Shown: positions 21,773 to 31,162 of the stretch, piece after piece | Position numbering within the stretch: position 1 is the first letter of the stretch | Layout of the letters: every line of letters begins with the position of its first letter | Origin: Pseudomonas sp. 30_B | GTDB lineage: Bacteria > Pseudomonadota > Gammaproteobacteria > Pseudomonadales > Pseudomonadaceae | Length of the DNA: 64,000 nucleotides | Direction of reading: 5' to 3' | Assembly (NCBI RefSeq): GCF_017491605.1 | Contig: NZ_JAFGYY010000013.1 | Location: forward strand, 124,001-188,000 | The notes under the pieces: generated by a model | Database searches by the model: none | What the model was told of the DNA's origin: nothing | The model's input: the letters and a program-made list of their open reading frames with translations, nothing else | Made by a program: the position numbers and the translations under genes

Positions 21773-22615
21773 ATGAGCGAGAACATCATAGCCGGCGGCG
21801 TGGCCGTCATCACCGGCGCGGGCAGCGGCATTGGCGAAGGCATCGCGCGAACCGCCGCGTCGCGCGGCATGAAGGTTGTACTGGCCGATATCGCCGGCGA
21901 TCGCGCCGAAGCAGTGGCCGCCGAGATCCGCGCGCAGGGCGGCGAGGCGCTGGCCGTGGCGACCGACGTCTCCGACGCCACACAGCTCGATCGCCTGGCC
22001 CAGCGCGCCTACGACGCCTTCGGCGAAGTGACCCTGCTGGTCAACAACGCCGGCATCGAGATGCTCGGCTACGCCTGGGAAATCCCCGCCGCCACCTGGG
22101 AGAAGACCCTGGCGATCAACGTCCTTGGGGTCATCCAGTCGGTGCGCGCCTTCGCCCCGCGCATGATCGCGGCCGGCAAGCGCGCCTGGATCGCCAACGT
22201 CGGTTCGGTCGGTTCGCTGGGCATGATGCCGATCCAGACCTCCTACATGGTCAGCAAGCACGCCGTGCTGTCGTTCAGCGAGTGCCTGGCGCTGGAGATG
22301 GAACTGGTCGGCGCGCCGATCAGCGTGTCCTGCGTGCTCCCCGGCCCCGTCGCCAGCCGTATCTTCACCGACGCCGTGCTGGGCGAGACAGGCGGGCATT
22401 CGGACAAGCACCGCTCGATCATGGCCGACATGCTGCGCACCCACGGCCTGACGCCGCTGCAGGCCGGCGAGATCATCCTCGACGGTATCGCCGCCGGGGA
22501 CTTCTGGGTACCGACCCATCCGGAGATGGCCGACGCCATGGCCCGCGCGCGCGCCGACTACCTGGTGAGCGAGCGCCGCCCCCGGCTTCGCGACGAAGTG
22601 CGCGGGTTGCTGTAG
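21773..22615 (+). CDS. Short-chain dehydrogenase/reductase (second of pair)
   Basis: The 280-residue SDR has the cofactor motif TGAGSGIGEG, NNAGIEML, and the catalytic YMVSK. The start at 21773 (MSENIIAGGVAVITG) follows a GAAGAGGA ribosome binding site; the frame is open well upstream but that portion is not SDR-like. With the preceding SDR and the divergent AraC regulator it forms a small catabolic or modifying module of unknown substrate. Its TAG stop codon lies inside the first unit of a REP-type repeat. Confidence 0.87.
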   Translation: MSENIIAGGVAVITGAGSGIGEGIARTAASRGMKVVLADIAGDRAEAVAAEIRAQGGEALAVATDVSDATQLDRLAQRAYDAFGEVTLLVNNAGIEMLGYAWEIPAATWEKTLAINVLGVIQSVRAFAPRMIAAGKRAWIANVGSVGSLGMMPIQTSYMVSKHAVLSFSECLALEMELVGAPISVSCVLPGPVASRIFTDAVLGETGGHSDKHRSIMADMLRTHGLTPLQAGEIILDGIAAGDFWVPTHPEMADAMARARADYLVSERRPRLRDEVRGLL

Positions 22616-22738
22616 GGCGTACAACCGTTCGCGGTTGTACGCCGATTCACCTATGCCTGTCGCGGCTCCGGGACCAATCTCGGAGTGCTCTGAAGCCAAG
22701 GCCGGAGGGCGTATAACGTCGAACGTCATACGCCCTAC
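22612..22738. repeat. REP doublet (family C), copy 1
   Basis: The left unit (22612-22643) is a GTAGGGCG-headed hairpin with arms GTACAACCG/CGGTTGTAC; the right unit (about 22703-22738) is inverted and ends CGCCCTAC. The left unit is the exact reverse complement of the right unit of the doublet at 43149-43273. Confidence 0.8.
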
Positions 22739-22762
22739 GTTCCCCGATACCTTGTGCCAACA

Positions 22763-22793
22763 AAAAAGCCCGCCAATTGGCGGGCTCTTTCAT
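22763..22793 (-). terminator. Terminator downstream of lgt
   Basis: On the minus strand the stem AGCCCGCC / GGCGGGCT, with an AATT loop, is followed by six T residues, just after the lgt stop codon. Confidence 0.9.
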
Positions 22794-22804
22794 TCAGGCG
22801 ATGC

Positions 22805-23605
22805 TCAGTTCGCCGTCGGCTGCGCCGGTGCGCGGCGGTAGGCCCAGACCATCAGCCCGATGCCGCCCAGGACCATCGGTACGCACAGTACCTGGCCCAT
22901 GGTCAGCCAGCCCCAGGCCAGGTAGCCCAGCTGGGCATCCGGCACGCGGACGAACTCGACGATGAAGCGGAAGATGCCGTAGCAGAGCACGAACAGACCG
23001 GACACCGAGGCGGTCGGGCGCGGCTTGCGGGTGAACAGCCAGAGCACGACGAACAGCGCCACGCCTTCCAGGGCGAACTGATACAGCTGCGACGGGTGGC
23101 GCGGCTCCGGGCCGCCGGTGGGGAAGACCATCGCCCAGGGCACGTCGGTCACCTTGCCCCACAGCTCGCCATTGATGAAGTTGCCGATGCGCCCGGCGCC
23201 CAGGCCGATCGGCACCAGCGGCGCGATCAGGTCCATCAGCTGGAAGAAGCTCTTGTTGTTGCGCTTGCCGAACCACCAGGTCGCCAGCATCACGCCGATC
23301 AGGCCGCCGTGGAACGACATGCCGCCCTTCCACACCTCGAAGATCAGCGTCGGGTTGGCGATGTACTCTTCCAGGTTGTAGAACAGCACGTAGCCCAGGC
23401 GACCGCCCAGGACCACGCCGCACGCCACCCAGAACACCAGGTCGGAGAGCTTCTCCTTGGTCCAGGTCGGGTCGAACTCGTGGAGCTTGCGCGAGGCCAG
23501 CAGCCAGGCGCCGCCGATGCCGATCAGGTACATCAGACCGTACCAGTGGATTTTCAGCGGCCCGAGCGCGACGGCAACCGGGTCGATCTGTGGATAAGGC
23601 AGCAT
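22805..23605 (-). CDS. lgt: Prolipoprotein diacylglyceryl transferase
   Basis: Lgt transfers diacylglycerol from phosphatidylglycerol to the lipobox cysteine of prelipoproteins in the inner membrane. The 266-residue product has about seven hydrophobic helices, the conserved SFHGGLIG histidine motif and the Lgt signature [14 protein letters not shown]. It lies 23 bases after the TauE-like gene and ends at an intrinsic terminator. In P. aeruginosa thyA normally follows lgt, as I remember; here the terminator and a different module follow. Confidence 0.96.
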   Translation of the reverse strand: MLPYPQIDPVAVALGPLKIHWYGLMYLIGIGGAWLLASRKLHEFDPTWTKEKLSDLVFWVACGVVLGGRLGYVLFYNLEEYIANPTLIFEVWKGGMSFHGGLIGVMLATWWFGKRNNKSFFQLMDLIAPLVPIGLGAGRIGNFINGELWGKVTDVPWAMVFPTGGPEPRHPSQLYQFALEGVALFVVLWLFTRKPRPTASVSGLFVLCYGIFRFIVEFVRVPDAQLGYLAWGWLTMGQVLCVPMVLGGIGLMVWAYRRAPAQPTAN

Positions 23606-23628
23606 CCGCTACTCCTTCAAACTGGAAC

Positions 23629-24411
23629 TCAGATCAGGAAACTCAAGCCCACGCAGAACAGCAGCAGGGCGAACAGGCGCTTCAGGACTTTTGCCGGCAG
23701 GCGGTGTGCGAGCCGCGCCCCGATGCGCGCGAAAAACATGCTGGTCAGGGCAATGCCCACCAGCGCCGGCAGGTAGACGAAGCCCAGGCTCATCTCCGGC
23801 AACTTGGCGTTGTGCCAGCCGACGGCGATGAACGATATCGCACCGGCGATGGCAATCGGCAGTCCGCAGGCGGACGAAGTCGCAACCGCCTGTTGCATGG
23901 GAACGCCGCGCCAGGACAGGAAAGGCACCGTCAGCGAGCCGCCGCCGATGCCGAAGATCGCCGAGGCCCAGCCGATCACGCCACCGGCAACGCCCAGGCC
24001 GACGCGGCCAGGCACCTCGCCGCTGCCCTTGGGCTGCAGGCCCAGGGCCATCTGGATCGACACCAGGATGGCGAAGACACCAATGATCTTCTGCAGCACA
24101 GGCCCCTGGATCTTCGAGGCGGTGACCGCGCCCAGCGCACTGCCGACCAGGATGCCGACGGTCATCCACAGGAACAGCCGCCAGCGCACCGCACCACGGC
24201 GGTGATGTTCAAGAATCGAATTGGTCGAGGTGAAGATGATGGTCGCCAGCGAGGTGCCGACTGCCATTTGCGTCAGCACCTCGGCGGAAAAGCCGTGGGC
24301 GCTGAAGCTGTACACCAGGACGGGCACGATGATCAGCCCGCCGCCGACGCCGAACAGGCCGGCCAGCACGCCGGCGCAGGCGCCAAGCACCAGGTAGAGG
24401 ACGAACTCCAT
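23629..24411 (-). CDS. TauE/SafE-family membrane permease
   Basis: The 260-residue protein is an integral membrane protein of the sulfite exporter TauE/SafE family, with two repeated halves each beginning with a glycine-rich GxGGG segment (GVGGGLIIVP and GIGGGSLTVP). Such proteins move sulfite, sulfoacetate or other small anions, but the substrate here is not evident. The start at 24411 (MEFVLYLVLGACAG) gives the family N terminus. It is the promoter-proximal gene of an operon with lgt. Confidence 0.88.
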   Translation of the reverse strand: MEFVLYLVLGACAGVLAGLFGVGGGLIIVPVLVYSFSAHGFSAEVLTQMAVGTSLATIIFTSTNSILEHHRRGAVRWRLFLWMTVGILVGSALGAVTASKIQGPVLQKIIGVFAILVSIQMALGLQPKGSGEVPGRVGLGVAGGVIGWASAIFGIGGGSLTVPFLSWRGVPMQQAVATSSACGLPIAIAGAISFIAVGWHNAKLPEMSLGFVYLPALVGIALTSMFFARIGARLAHRLPAKVLKRLFALLLFCVGLSFLI

Positions 24412-24525
24412 GGGGCAACCTTCGTCAACAAAGCGGGCATGGTAGCCGATGCCTCCCGGGCGCTCCAGCCACACCGGGACATCGGCGGAGTTGATAGACT
24501 GCCGACACACTACGGAGTTCGACCC

Positions 24526-25290
24526 ATGTGCCTGATCGTCTTCGCCTGGCGCCCCGACCACGCCACGCCGCTGATCGTCGCGGCCAACCGCGACGAGTTC
24601 TACGCCCGCCCGACCCTGCCGCTGGCAGCCTGGGAGGACTTCCCCGGCCTGTACGCGGGCCGCGACCAAGAGGCCGGCGGCACCTGGATGGGCATCGCGC
24701 CCGGCGGTCGCTTCGCCGCCCTGACCAACGTCCGTGACCCGGGGCAGCCGCTGGGACCGCGCTCCCGCGGCGAGCTGGTCGCCGCCTTCCTGCAGGGCCG
24801 GCAGGCGCCGCTGGAGTACCTGCAGCAGGTCGCGCGCCGCGCCAGCGACTACAGCGGCTTCAACCTGCTGGTAGGCGACGCCGGGCAGCTCTGTTATTTC
24901 AATCCACGCGTCGGCCCGCCAACGGCGGTGGCGCCCGGCGTGCACGGGCTGTCCAACGCCGCGCTGGATACGCCCTGGCCGAAGCTGGTGCGCGCGCGCT
25001 CGGCCCTGGAGGCGCAGCTCGCACAACCGGACACGGAGTCGCTCGTCGCCCTGTTGGCCGATGACCGCCAGGCCAGCGAGGCGGAACTGCCCGAAACCGG
25101 CGTGGGCCTGGCCACCGAGAAGCTGCTGTCGAGCGTGTTCATCGCCAGCGCGAACTATGGCACCCGCGCCAGCACGGCGCTGATCGCCCACGCCGACGGC
25201 CGCCGCGAGCTGCTGGAGCGCAGCTTCGGCCCCAGCGGCGCGCGCCTGGGCGATGTCCGGGTGAGCATCCTCCAGCCGGGTGCGATCTAG
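24526..25290 (+). CDS. NRDE (TANGO2-like) family protein
   Basis: The 254-residue protein begins MCLIVFAWRPDH and carries the family-defining NRDEF motif at about residues 22-26. The family is widespread from bacteria to animals (TANGO2, linked to haem or lipid handling in eukaryotes); its bacterial role is unclear. The start codon is chosen so that the conserved cysteine is residue 2. Its TAG stop overlaps the stop of the convergent GGDEF gene within CTAG. Confidence 0.85.
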   Translation: MCLIVFAWRPDHATPLIVAANRDEFYARPTLPLAAWEDFPGLYAGRDQEAGGTWMGIAPGGRFAALTNVRDPGQPLGPRSRGELVAAFLQGRQAPLEYLQQVARRASDYSGFNLLVGDAGQLCYFNPRVGPPTAVAPGVHGLSNAALDTPWPKLVRARSALEAQLAQPDTESLVALLADDRQASEAELPETGVGLATEKLLSSVFIASANYGTRASTALIAHADGRRELLERSFGPSGARLGDVRVSILQPGAI

Positions 25291-26312
25291 CAGGTGACGA
25301 TGCTGTCGCGCTGCTGCTTGGCGCGGTAGAGGCCGTCGTCCAGCCGGCGCATCAGCGCCATCAGGTCCTCGCCGGGGTGCATCGCGGTGACCGCGAAGCT
25401 GGCGGTCAGCTCGACCGGCAGCGACGTCTCCGCGCCGCGCATGCTCACGCGCAGCCGCTCGGCCAGCTCCCGCGCCGCGTCGCGGTCGGTCTCCGGCAGC
25501 AACACGATGAACTCCTCTCCGCCCCAGCGGGCGAAGCAGTCCTCCTCGCGCAACTGGCGCCGCACCACGTCCGCCACCGCCACCAGCACACGGTCACCGG
25601 CCGGGTGGCCGAGGCTGTCGTTGACGCGCTTGAAGTGGTCGAGGTCGAACATCATCAGCGCGCAGGCATGACCGTGGCGCTGCAAGCGCTGCCATTCGGC
25701 ATGCATCTGCTGCTCGAAGCGGCGGCGGTTGGCGATCTGCGTCAGCGGGTCGATCTCGGCGAGACGCAGGGCCACCGCCGCCTGCTCGACCAGCGCCTCG
25801 TTGGCCCGGCGCAGCGCGTCGGTGCGCGCTTCCACCAGCGCCTCGAGCTGCTGGTTGAGCTGCTGCAGTTCGAGGTTCTTCTGCTGCAGGGCCAGTTCGG
25901 CCAGCTTGCGCTCGTGGATATTGCGGTGGGCGCCGATCATCCGGGTCGCCTTCCCCGTCTCGTCGAACTCGACGAAGCGGCCGTGATCGCTGACCCACAG
26001 ATAGCTGCCGTCGCGGCAACGGCAGCGGTACTCCTCGGCGTAGATTTCGCAGCGCCCCTCGATGTAGGCGTTGAAGCCGTTCATCACCTGCTCGAAGTCG
26101 TCCGGGTGGATCACGTCATGCCAGGTCGCGACATTCTCCGGCAGGCTGTCGGTGCCGTAGCCGAGCATGCTGTACCAACCGGGGCTGCGGCTCACGTGAT
26201 TGGTGCGGATGTTCCAGTCCCAGATACCATCGCTGACGATCCCCAGCGCCAGGCGCAGGGTCAGGGCACTCTCACGGGAGTCCGTGCCGGGGCTGACGTC
26301 GAGCTCGTCCAT
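25287..26312 (-). CDS. PAS-GGDEF diguanylate cyclase
   Basis: This 341-residue cytoplasmic protein has an N-terminal PAS/PAC sensor (IWDWNIRTNHVSRSPGWYSM), a coiled-coil linker rich in Leu and Gln, and a C-terminal GGDEF domain with the active GGEEF signature. An RxxD inhibitory site (REED) stands five residues before GGEEF, so product feedback by c-di-GMP is expected. The ATG at 26312 (MDELDVSPG) is preferred over a TTG at 26333. No membrane segment is visible. Confidence 0.9.
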   Translation of the reverse strand: MDELDVSPGTDSRESALTLRLALGIVSDGIWDWNIRTNHVSRSPGWYSMLGYGTDSLPENVATWHDVIHPDDFEQVMNGFNAYIEGRCEIYAEEYRCRCRDGSYLWVSDHGRFVEFDETGKATRMIGAHRNIHERKLAELALQQKNLELQQLNQQLEALVEARTDALRRANEALVEQAAVALRLAEIDPLTQIANRRRFEQQMHAEWQRLQRHGHACALMMFDLDHFKRVNDSLGHPAGDRVLVAVADVVRRQLREEDCFARWGGEEFIVLLPETDRDAARELAERLRVSMRGAETSLPVELTASFAVTAMHPGEDLMALMRRLDDGLYRAKQQRDSIVTC

Positions 26313-26397
26313 AAGCTTCGCCTTGGCCGGCAACCGGCCTTGCCATCTGGGTGCCTCCCGGGGCCTGTGCGCATCCGGGAAGGTATGGGAGCCGGCG

Positions 26398-28677
26398 TCA
26401 GGCCTGGATGGTCGCCGCCGGGTTGATCACACGGCCGAGGCCGAGGTTGCGCAACGCCAGGTGCAGCGAGCTGTGGATGACCTGGGGGTTGTCGAAGGTC
26501 ATCAACTGGCCGAGCAGCTCGCGGGCCTTGGACAGGGTCATCTGCCGCAGCAACCATTTCACTTTAGGCAAGTTGGTGGCGTTCATCGACAGGGAATCGA
26601 AGCCCATGGCCATCAGCAGTACGGCAGCCGCCGGATCACCGGCCATCTCGCCGCAGATACTCACCGGCTTGCCTTCGGCGTGGGAGTCGTCGACCACCTT
26701 CTTCAGCGCCTGCAGCACGGCCGGGTGCAGGTAGTCGTAGAGGTCGGCGACGCGCGGGTTGTTGCGGTCCACCGCCAGCAGGTACTGGGTCAGGTCGTTG
26801 GAGCCGACCGAGAGGAAGTCCACCTGGCGCGCCAGCTCGCGGGTCTGGTACACCGCCGCCGGGATCTCCACCATCATGCCGATCGGCGGCATGGGGATGT
26901 CCACGCCCTCGTCGCGCACTTCGCCCCAGGCCCGGTGAATCAGGTGCAGCGCCTCTTCCAGCTCGTGGGTACCGGAGATCATCGGCAGCAGGATACGCAG
27001 GTTGTCCAGACCTTCACTGGCCTTGAGCATGGCGCGGGTCTGCACCAGGAAGATTTCCGGGTGGTCGAGGGTGACGCGGATGCCGCGCCAGCCGAGGAAG
27101 GGGTTCTCTTCCTTGATCGGGAAATAGGACAGCGCCTTGTCGCCGCCGATATCCAGCGTGCGCATGGTCACCGGCAGCGGGTGGAAGGCGGAGAGTTGCT
27201 CGCGATAGATGGCGAGCTGTTCCTTCTCGCTGGGGAAGCGGTCGTTGATCATGAACGGCACTTCGGTGCGGTACAGGCCGACACCCTCGGCGCCGCGTTC
27301 CTGGGCGCGCGCCACGTCCGCCAGCAGGCCGGTGTTGACCCACAGCGGCATGCGATGGCCGTCCAGCGTTTCACAGGGCAGCTCGCGCAGCGCGGCCAGC
27401 CCCTTGCTCAGTTCCTTTTCTTCGGCGACCACTTCGCCGTATTGCTTGACCAGCTGCGGCGAGGGGTTGGTGTAGATCTCGCCGTGATAGCCGTCGACGA
27501 TCAGGTCGATGCCGTCGACCTTGGAATACGGCAGGTCGACCGCGCCCATGACCGTGGGGATGCCCATGGCGCGGGCGAGGATGGCGACGTGGGAGTTGCC
27601 CGAGCCGAGCACCGAGATCAGGCCCACCAGCTTGCCCTCGGGCACTTCGCCGAGCATGGCCGGCGACAGCTCCTCGCTGACGATGATGGTCTGGTCCGGG
27701 TAGGTCAGGGTCTGCTTACGCTCTTCCTGCAGGTAGGCGAGGATGCGGCGGCCGATGTCCTTCACATCTGAGGCGCGCTCGCGCAGGTAGGCGTCGTCCA
27801 TCAGTTCGAAGCGCTGCACATGCTCCATGACCACCTGGCGCAGGGCACCCTGGGCCCACTGGCCGGTGCGGATGATGCGCTTGACCTCCTGGCCGATGGA
27901 GGCGTCGTCGAGCATCATCAGGTAGACGTCGAACAGCGCCCGCTCTTCCTTGCGCAGCTGGGTGGCCAGCTTGCTGGAGAGGTTGCGCATGTCTTCGCGG
28001 ACGGACTCCAGGGCCTGCTTGAACAGCTCGACCTCGGCCTCGACGTCGTCGATGGGTTTGTCCGGGACCACTTCCAGGTCAGCCGGCGGCAGCACCACCA
28101 CGGCCTTGCCCACGGCGACGCCGGGGGCGCCGGGGACGCCGACGAACTTGGCCTCGCTGATGCCCTTGCCGAGCTTGCCCAGGCCACGGATCGAGCCGGT
28201 GGCCTCGGCGTGGGCAATTACGCCGGCGAGCTGTGCGCTCATGGTCACGAGGAAGGCTTCCTCGCCTTCGTCGAACTGGCGCTTTTCCTTCTGCTGCACG
28301 ACCAGGACGCCCATCACCCGGCGATGGTGGATGATCGGTGCGCCGAGGAAGGAGGCGTAGCGTTCCTCGCCGGTCTCGGCGAAGTAGCGGTAGCGGGGGT
28401 GTTCGGAGGCGTTCTCGAGGTTCAGCGGCTCCTCGCGGGTGCCGACCAGGCCGACCAGACCCTCGTTGGGCGCCATGCTCACCTTGCCGATGGAGCGCTT
28501 GTTCAGGCCCTCGGTGGCCATCAGCACGAAGCGGTTGCTCTCGGCGTCCAGCAGGTAGACCGAGCACACCTGGGTGCCCATGGCCTCCTTCACGCGCTGC
28601 ACAATGATGCCCAGCGCCGCCTTGAGGTCCTTGGCGGAGTTCACTTCCTGGACGATCTTACGCAGCGTGTTGAGCAT
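26398..28677 (-). CDS. ptsP: Enzyme I-Ntr of the nitrogen phosphotransferase system
   Basis: PtsP takes phosphate from phosphoenolpyruvate and passes it to NPr and then PtsN, a regulatory chain that does not transport sugars. The 759-residue protein has an N-terminal GAF domain (about 1-170), the phosphohistidine domain with His363 in GNSHVAILARAMG, and a C-terminal PEP-binding barrel (VDFLSVGSNDLTQY). The ATG at 28677 (MLNTLRKIVQEVN) is the family start; upstream in-frame sequence belongs to rppH in another frame. It is the second gene of an rppH-ptsP operon. Confidence 0.96.
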   Translation of the reverse strand: MLNTLRKIVQEVNSAKDLKAALGIIVQRVKEAMGTQVCSVYLLDAESNRFVLMATEGLNKRSIGKVSMAPNEGLVGLVGTREEPLNLENASEHPRYRYFAETGEERYASFLGAPIIHHRRVMGVLVVQQKEKRQFDEGEEAFLVTMSAQLAGVIAHAEATGSIRGLGKLGKGISEAKFVGVPGAPGVAVGKAVVVLPPADLEVVPDKPIDDVEAEVELFKQALESVREDMRNLSSKLATQLRKEERALFDVYLMMLDDASIGQEVKRIIRTGQWAQGALRQVVMEHVQRFELMDDAYLRERASDVKDIGRRILAYLQEERKQTLTYPDQTIIVSEELSPAMLGEVPEGKLVGLISVLGSGNSHVAILARAMGIPTVMGAVDLPYSKVDGIDLIVDGYHGEIYTNPSPQLVKQYGEVVAEEKELSKGLAALRELPCETLDGHRMPLWVNTGLLADVARAQERGAEGVGLYRTEVPFMINDRFPSEKEQLAIYREQLSAFHPLPVTMRTLDIGGDKALSYFPIKEENPFLGWRGIRVTLDHPEIFLVQTRAMLKASEGLDNLRILLPMISGTHELEEALHLIHRAWGEVRDEGVDIPMPPIGMMVEIPAAVYQTRELARQVDFLSVGSNDLTQYLLAVDRNNPRVADLYDYLHPAVLQALKKVVDDSHAEGKPVSICGEMAGDPAAAVLLMAMGFDSLSMNATNLPKVKWLLRQMTLSKARELLGQLMTFDNPQVIHSSLHLALRNLGLGRVINPAATIQA

Positions 28678-28709
28678 GGCTTCCGGGTCTAACTCCTTGA
28701 ACTTGCGTA

Positions 28710-29189
28710 TCAGTCGCGCGCGAGCAGGCGCGGTGCCAATTCCTTCAGTGCCCGGCGGTAGACCTCGCGCTTGAAGGTCACGACCTGGCCGAGCGGGTAC
28801 CAGTAGCTGACCCAGCGCCAGCCGTCGAACTCCGGTTTGCCGGTGACATCCATGCGCACCCGGCTTTCCTCGCCGGTCAGGCGCAGGAGGAACCATTTCT
28901 GTTTCTGCCCGATGCACAGCGGTTGGCTGTTGGTCCGCACCAGGCGTTGTGGCAGGCGGTAACGCAGCCAGCCACGGGTACAGGCAAGAATCCGTACGTC
29001 CTGTTCTTCCAGGCCGACTTCTTCGTTCAATTCGCGGAACAGCGCTTCCTCAGGGGTTTCGCGGGCGTTGATGCCGCCCTGGGGAAATTGCCAGGCTTCC
29101 TGGTTGATACGCCGTGCCCACAATACTTGTCCGACATCGTTGGAAAGGATGATGCCGACATTAGGGCGAAAACCATCGGGATCGATCAC
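28710..29189 (-). CDS. rppH: RNA pyrophosphohydrolase
   Basis: RppH removes pyrophosphate from the 5' end of mRNAs and so starts RNase E-dependent decay. The 159-residue protein shows a complete Nudix box ([20 protein letters not shown] then VGL). The start is GTG at 29189 ([14 protein letters not shown]), which matches the known family N terminus; the frame is open further upstream without similarity. It is followed after 32 bases by ptsP and is divergent from the HAD gene. Confidence 0.95.
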   Translation of the reverse strand: MIDPDGFRPNVGIILSNDVGQVLWARRINQEAWQFPQGGINARETPEEALFRELNEEVGLEEQDVRILACTRGWLRYRLPQRLVRTNSQPLCIGQKQKWFLLRLTGEESRVRMDVTGKPEFDGWRWVSYWYPLGQVVTFKREVYRRALKELAPRLLARD

Positions 29190-29336
29190 GGCGGTACATC
29201 CTCGAAATCGCGTGTGCCCGCATTGTTCCACAAAGCTTGTGACAGCGGCAACGCGAGGCGCGGCGTCATGTGCAGGGCCGGCAAAAGCCGTTACTCTAGG
29301 CGACTTTTCAGCATAGGCAACCATTGGTAATCCGAC

Positions 29337-29993
29337 GTGCGATTGGCTCTCTTCGATCTCGACAACACCCTCCTGGCCGGTGACAGCGACCACAGCTGGG
29401 GCGAATGGCTGTGCCAGCGCGGGCTGGTCGACGCCGGCGAGTACCAGGCGCGCAACGACGCCTTCTATGCCGACTACATGGCCGGCACCCTGGACGTGTT
29501 CGCCTACCAGGCCTTCACCCAGGCCATCCTGGGCCGCAACAGCCTGGAACAGCTGGCAACCTGGCATCGCCAGTTCATGGAAGAGGTCATCGAGCCGATC
29601 ATCCTGGCCAAGGGCGAAGCCCTGCTGGCCGAACACCGCGCCGCCGGCGACAAGCTGGTGATCATCACCGCCACCAACCGCTTCGTCACCGGCCCCATCG
29701 CCGAGCGCCTGGGCGTGGAAACGCTGATCGCCACCGAGTGCGAGATGCAGGGCGGCCTCTATACCGGCCGTACCTTCGACGTGCCCTGCTTCCAGGGCGG
29801 CAAGGTGACCCGCCTGAACCGCTGGCTCGACGAGACCGGCCTGAAGCTGGACGACGCCTACTTCTACAGCGACTCGCGAAACGACCTGCCGCTGCTGGAA
29901 CTGGTGGCCAACCCGGTCGCCGTCGACCCGGACGACACCCTGCGCGCCACCGCCATCGAACGCGGCTGGCCGGTGATCAGCCTGCGCGGCTGA
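29337..29993 (+). CDS. HAD-superfamily phosphatase (subfamily IB)
   Basis: The 218-residue protein carries all HAD motifs: the nucleophile LFDLDNTLL at residues 5-13, the Thr motif IITATNRFV, the Lys in FQGGKVTRL, and the acidic [11 protein letters not shown]. It resembles phosphoserine phosphatase-like IB hydrolases, but the substrate is unproven. The reading frame starts with GTG at 29337, right before the nucleophile motif. The stop codon is five bases from the left end of a dispersed repeat element. Confidence 0.88.
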   Translation: MRLALFDLDNTLLAGDSDHSWGEWLCQRGLVDAGEYQARNDAFYADYMAGTLDVFAYQAFTQAILGRNSLEQLATWHRQFMEEVIEPIILAKGEALLAEHRAAGDKLVIITATNRFVTGPIAERLGVETLIATECEMQGGLYTGRTFDVPCFQGGKVTRLNRWLDETGLKLDDAYFYSDSRNDLPLLELVANPVAVDPDDTLRATAIERGWPVISLRG

Positions 29994-29998
29994 GCCGC

Positions 29999-30146
29999 CT
30001 CAGAACCTGTTTACGATCTCGCGAGCTAGAGCAGAACAAGGCAAAAACAGGCGAGGACGCGGAGTTTACGAGCTGTAAATGAGCAGTCCGAGCCTGTTTT
30101 TAACGCAGTTGTGCCGACGCGCAGCAGATCGTAAGCAGGTTCTCAG
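29999..30146. repeat. Dispersed structured intergenic repeat, copy 2
   Basis: The 148-base element has 21-base inverted ends (CTCAGAACCTGTTTACGATCT on the left would exceed the arm by one base; 19 of 21 positions pair). Internal arms AAAAACAGGC / GCCTGTTTTT add a second stem. It fills the gap between two convergent genes, and its right end supplies the TGA stop of the DUF2269 gene. Confidence 0.85.
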
Positions 30147-30610
30147 AAGGTCTTGTTCACCATCAGGTGAAAAATCGCCAGGAAGGCCAGGAACGCCGGC
30201 CAGCCCAGAGCGAACCACCAGCGCATATAGAGGAAGGCTTGCGGCGGTAGCGCCACGCCTTCCCGGTGCGCCGCCTCGGCCATGTCCCGCACGCGGATCT
30301 GCAGCCACACCACCGGCAGCCAGCAGGTGCCGGCGAATACATAGAGCGACAGGCTCCACAGCAGCCAGCCCGAATCCAGCGGCCAGCCGGCGATATGCGC
30401 CATGGCCAGCCCGCTCAGCGGCTGGAACACCGCCATGGTGGCGATGAACAGCCAGTCGGCGGTCACCAGATGGCGGAAGGTCACCCGGATCGCCTCCAGG
30501 CTGCCACTGCGCCACGCGCGCCAGGCGTAATAGGCCGAACCCAGGCCGGTGCCGAACAGCAGCGTGGACGAGAGGATGTGCAGGGTCTTGAGCAGCAGGA
30601 AGACGCTCAC
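30143..30610 (-). CDS. DUF2269-family membrane protein (a)
   Basis: The 155-residue protein has four predicted membrane helices, starting MSVFLLLKTLHILSSTLLFG, with a conserved histidine in the first helix (KTLHILSS) and a YYAWRAWR loop, as in DUF2269 integral membrane proteins. No enzymatic motif is visible and the function is unknown. It lies ten bases downstream of a second gene of similar size and topology on the same strand. Its stop codon is inside the end of the dispersed repeat. Confidence 0.8.
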   Translation of the reverse strand: MSVFLLLKTLHILSSTLLFGTGLGSAYYAWRAWRSGSLEAIRVTFRHLVTADWLFIATMAVFQPLSGLAMAHIAGWPLDSGWLLWSLSLYVFAGTCWLPVVWLQIRVRDMAEAAHREGVALPPQAFLYMRWWFALGWPAFLAFLAIFHLMVNKTF

Positions 30611-30620
30611 GCGGCGAGCA

Positions 30621-31094
30621 TCAGACCGGCTTGCTGATCATCAGCACCAGGATGGCGACCACGCAGAGCAGCGAGAGCACGAAAAAGGCCAGGCCGAACT
30701 TCCATTCGCGCACCGCACGCACGGCAATCGGCTCGCCACTGCCCTGGGCCGCCAGGGCCAGGCCACGGATGCGCCACAGGCGGCTGGTGAACAGCAGCCA
30801 GAACAGCGTGGCGACGATCAGCAGGCAGGCGCTGCCCAGCAGCCAGGTCTGCCCCAGCGGCAGGCCCACGCCGTGCACCATCTGCCAGCCGGTGACCGGC
30901 AGGCTGGCGATGCTGCCGGCCACCAACACCCAGCCGGCCAGGCCGATGCGTTGCAGCGCCGTGGCGATCTTCCCGGCATCACCCCCGCGCCAGCTCCGCC
31001 AGCCGTACCAGGCCAGGCCGATGATCGCGAGGAACGGCAGCACCGCCGCGACACCGTGGAGGATTCGGAGGGTCTGGTAACTTTCCATGGTCAT
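30621..31094 (-). CDS. DUF2269-like membrane protein (b)
   Basis: The 157-residue membrane protein begins MTMESYQTLRILHGVAAVLP and has four hydrophobic segments with a histidine in the first helix and a WYGWRSWRGG loop that parallels WAWR in the neighbouring protein. The two are probably distant paralogues acting together. An AGGA ribosome binding site supports the ATG at 31094. Function is unknown; a role with haem or electron carriers is only a guess from the helix histidines. Confidence 0.75.
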   Translation of the reverse strand: MTMESYQTLRILHGVAAVLPFLAIIGLAWYGWRSWRGGDAGKIATALQRIGLAGWVLVAGSIASLPVTGWQMVHGVGLPLGQTWLLGSACLLIVATLFWLLFTSRLWRIRGLALAAQGSGEPIAVRAVREWKFGLAFFVLSLLCVVAILVLMISKPV

Positions 31095-31162
31095 GCGTTC
31101 CTGTGAACAATCCGGTGTTCAGCGAAGACTAGCACCCGCCGTAGCGGCCCGGCTCCCCGGCG

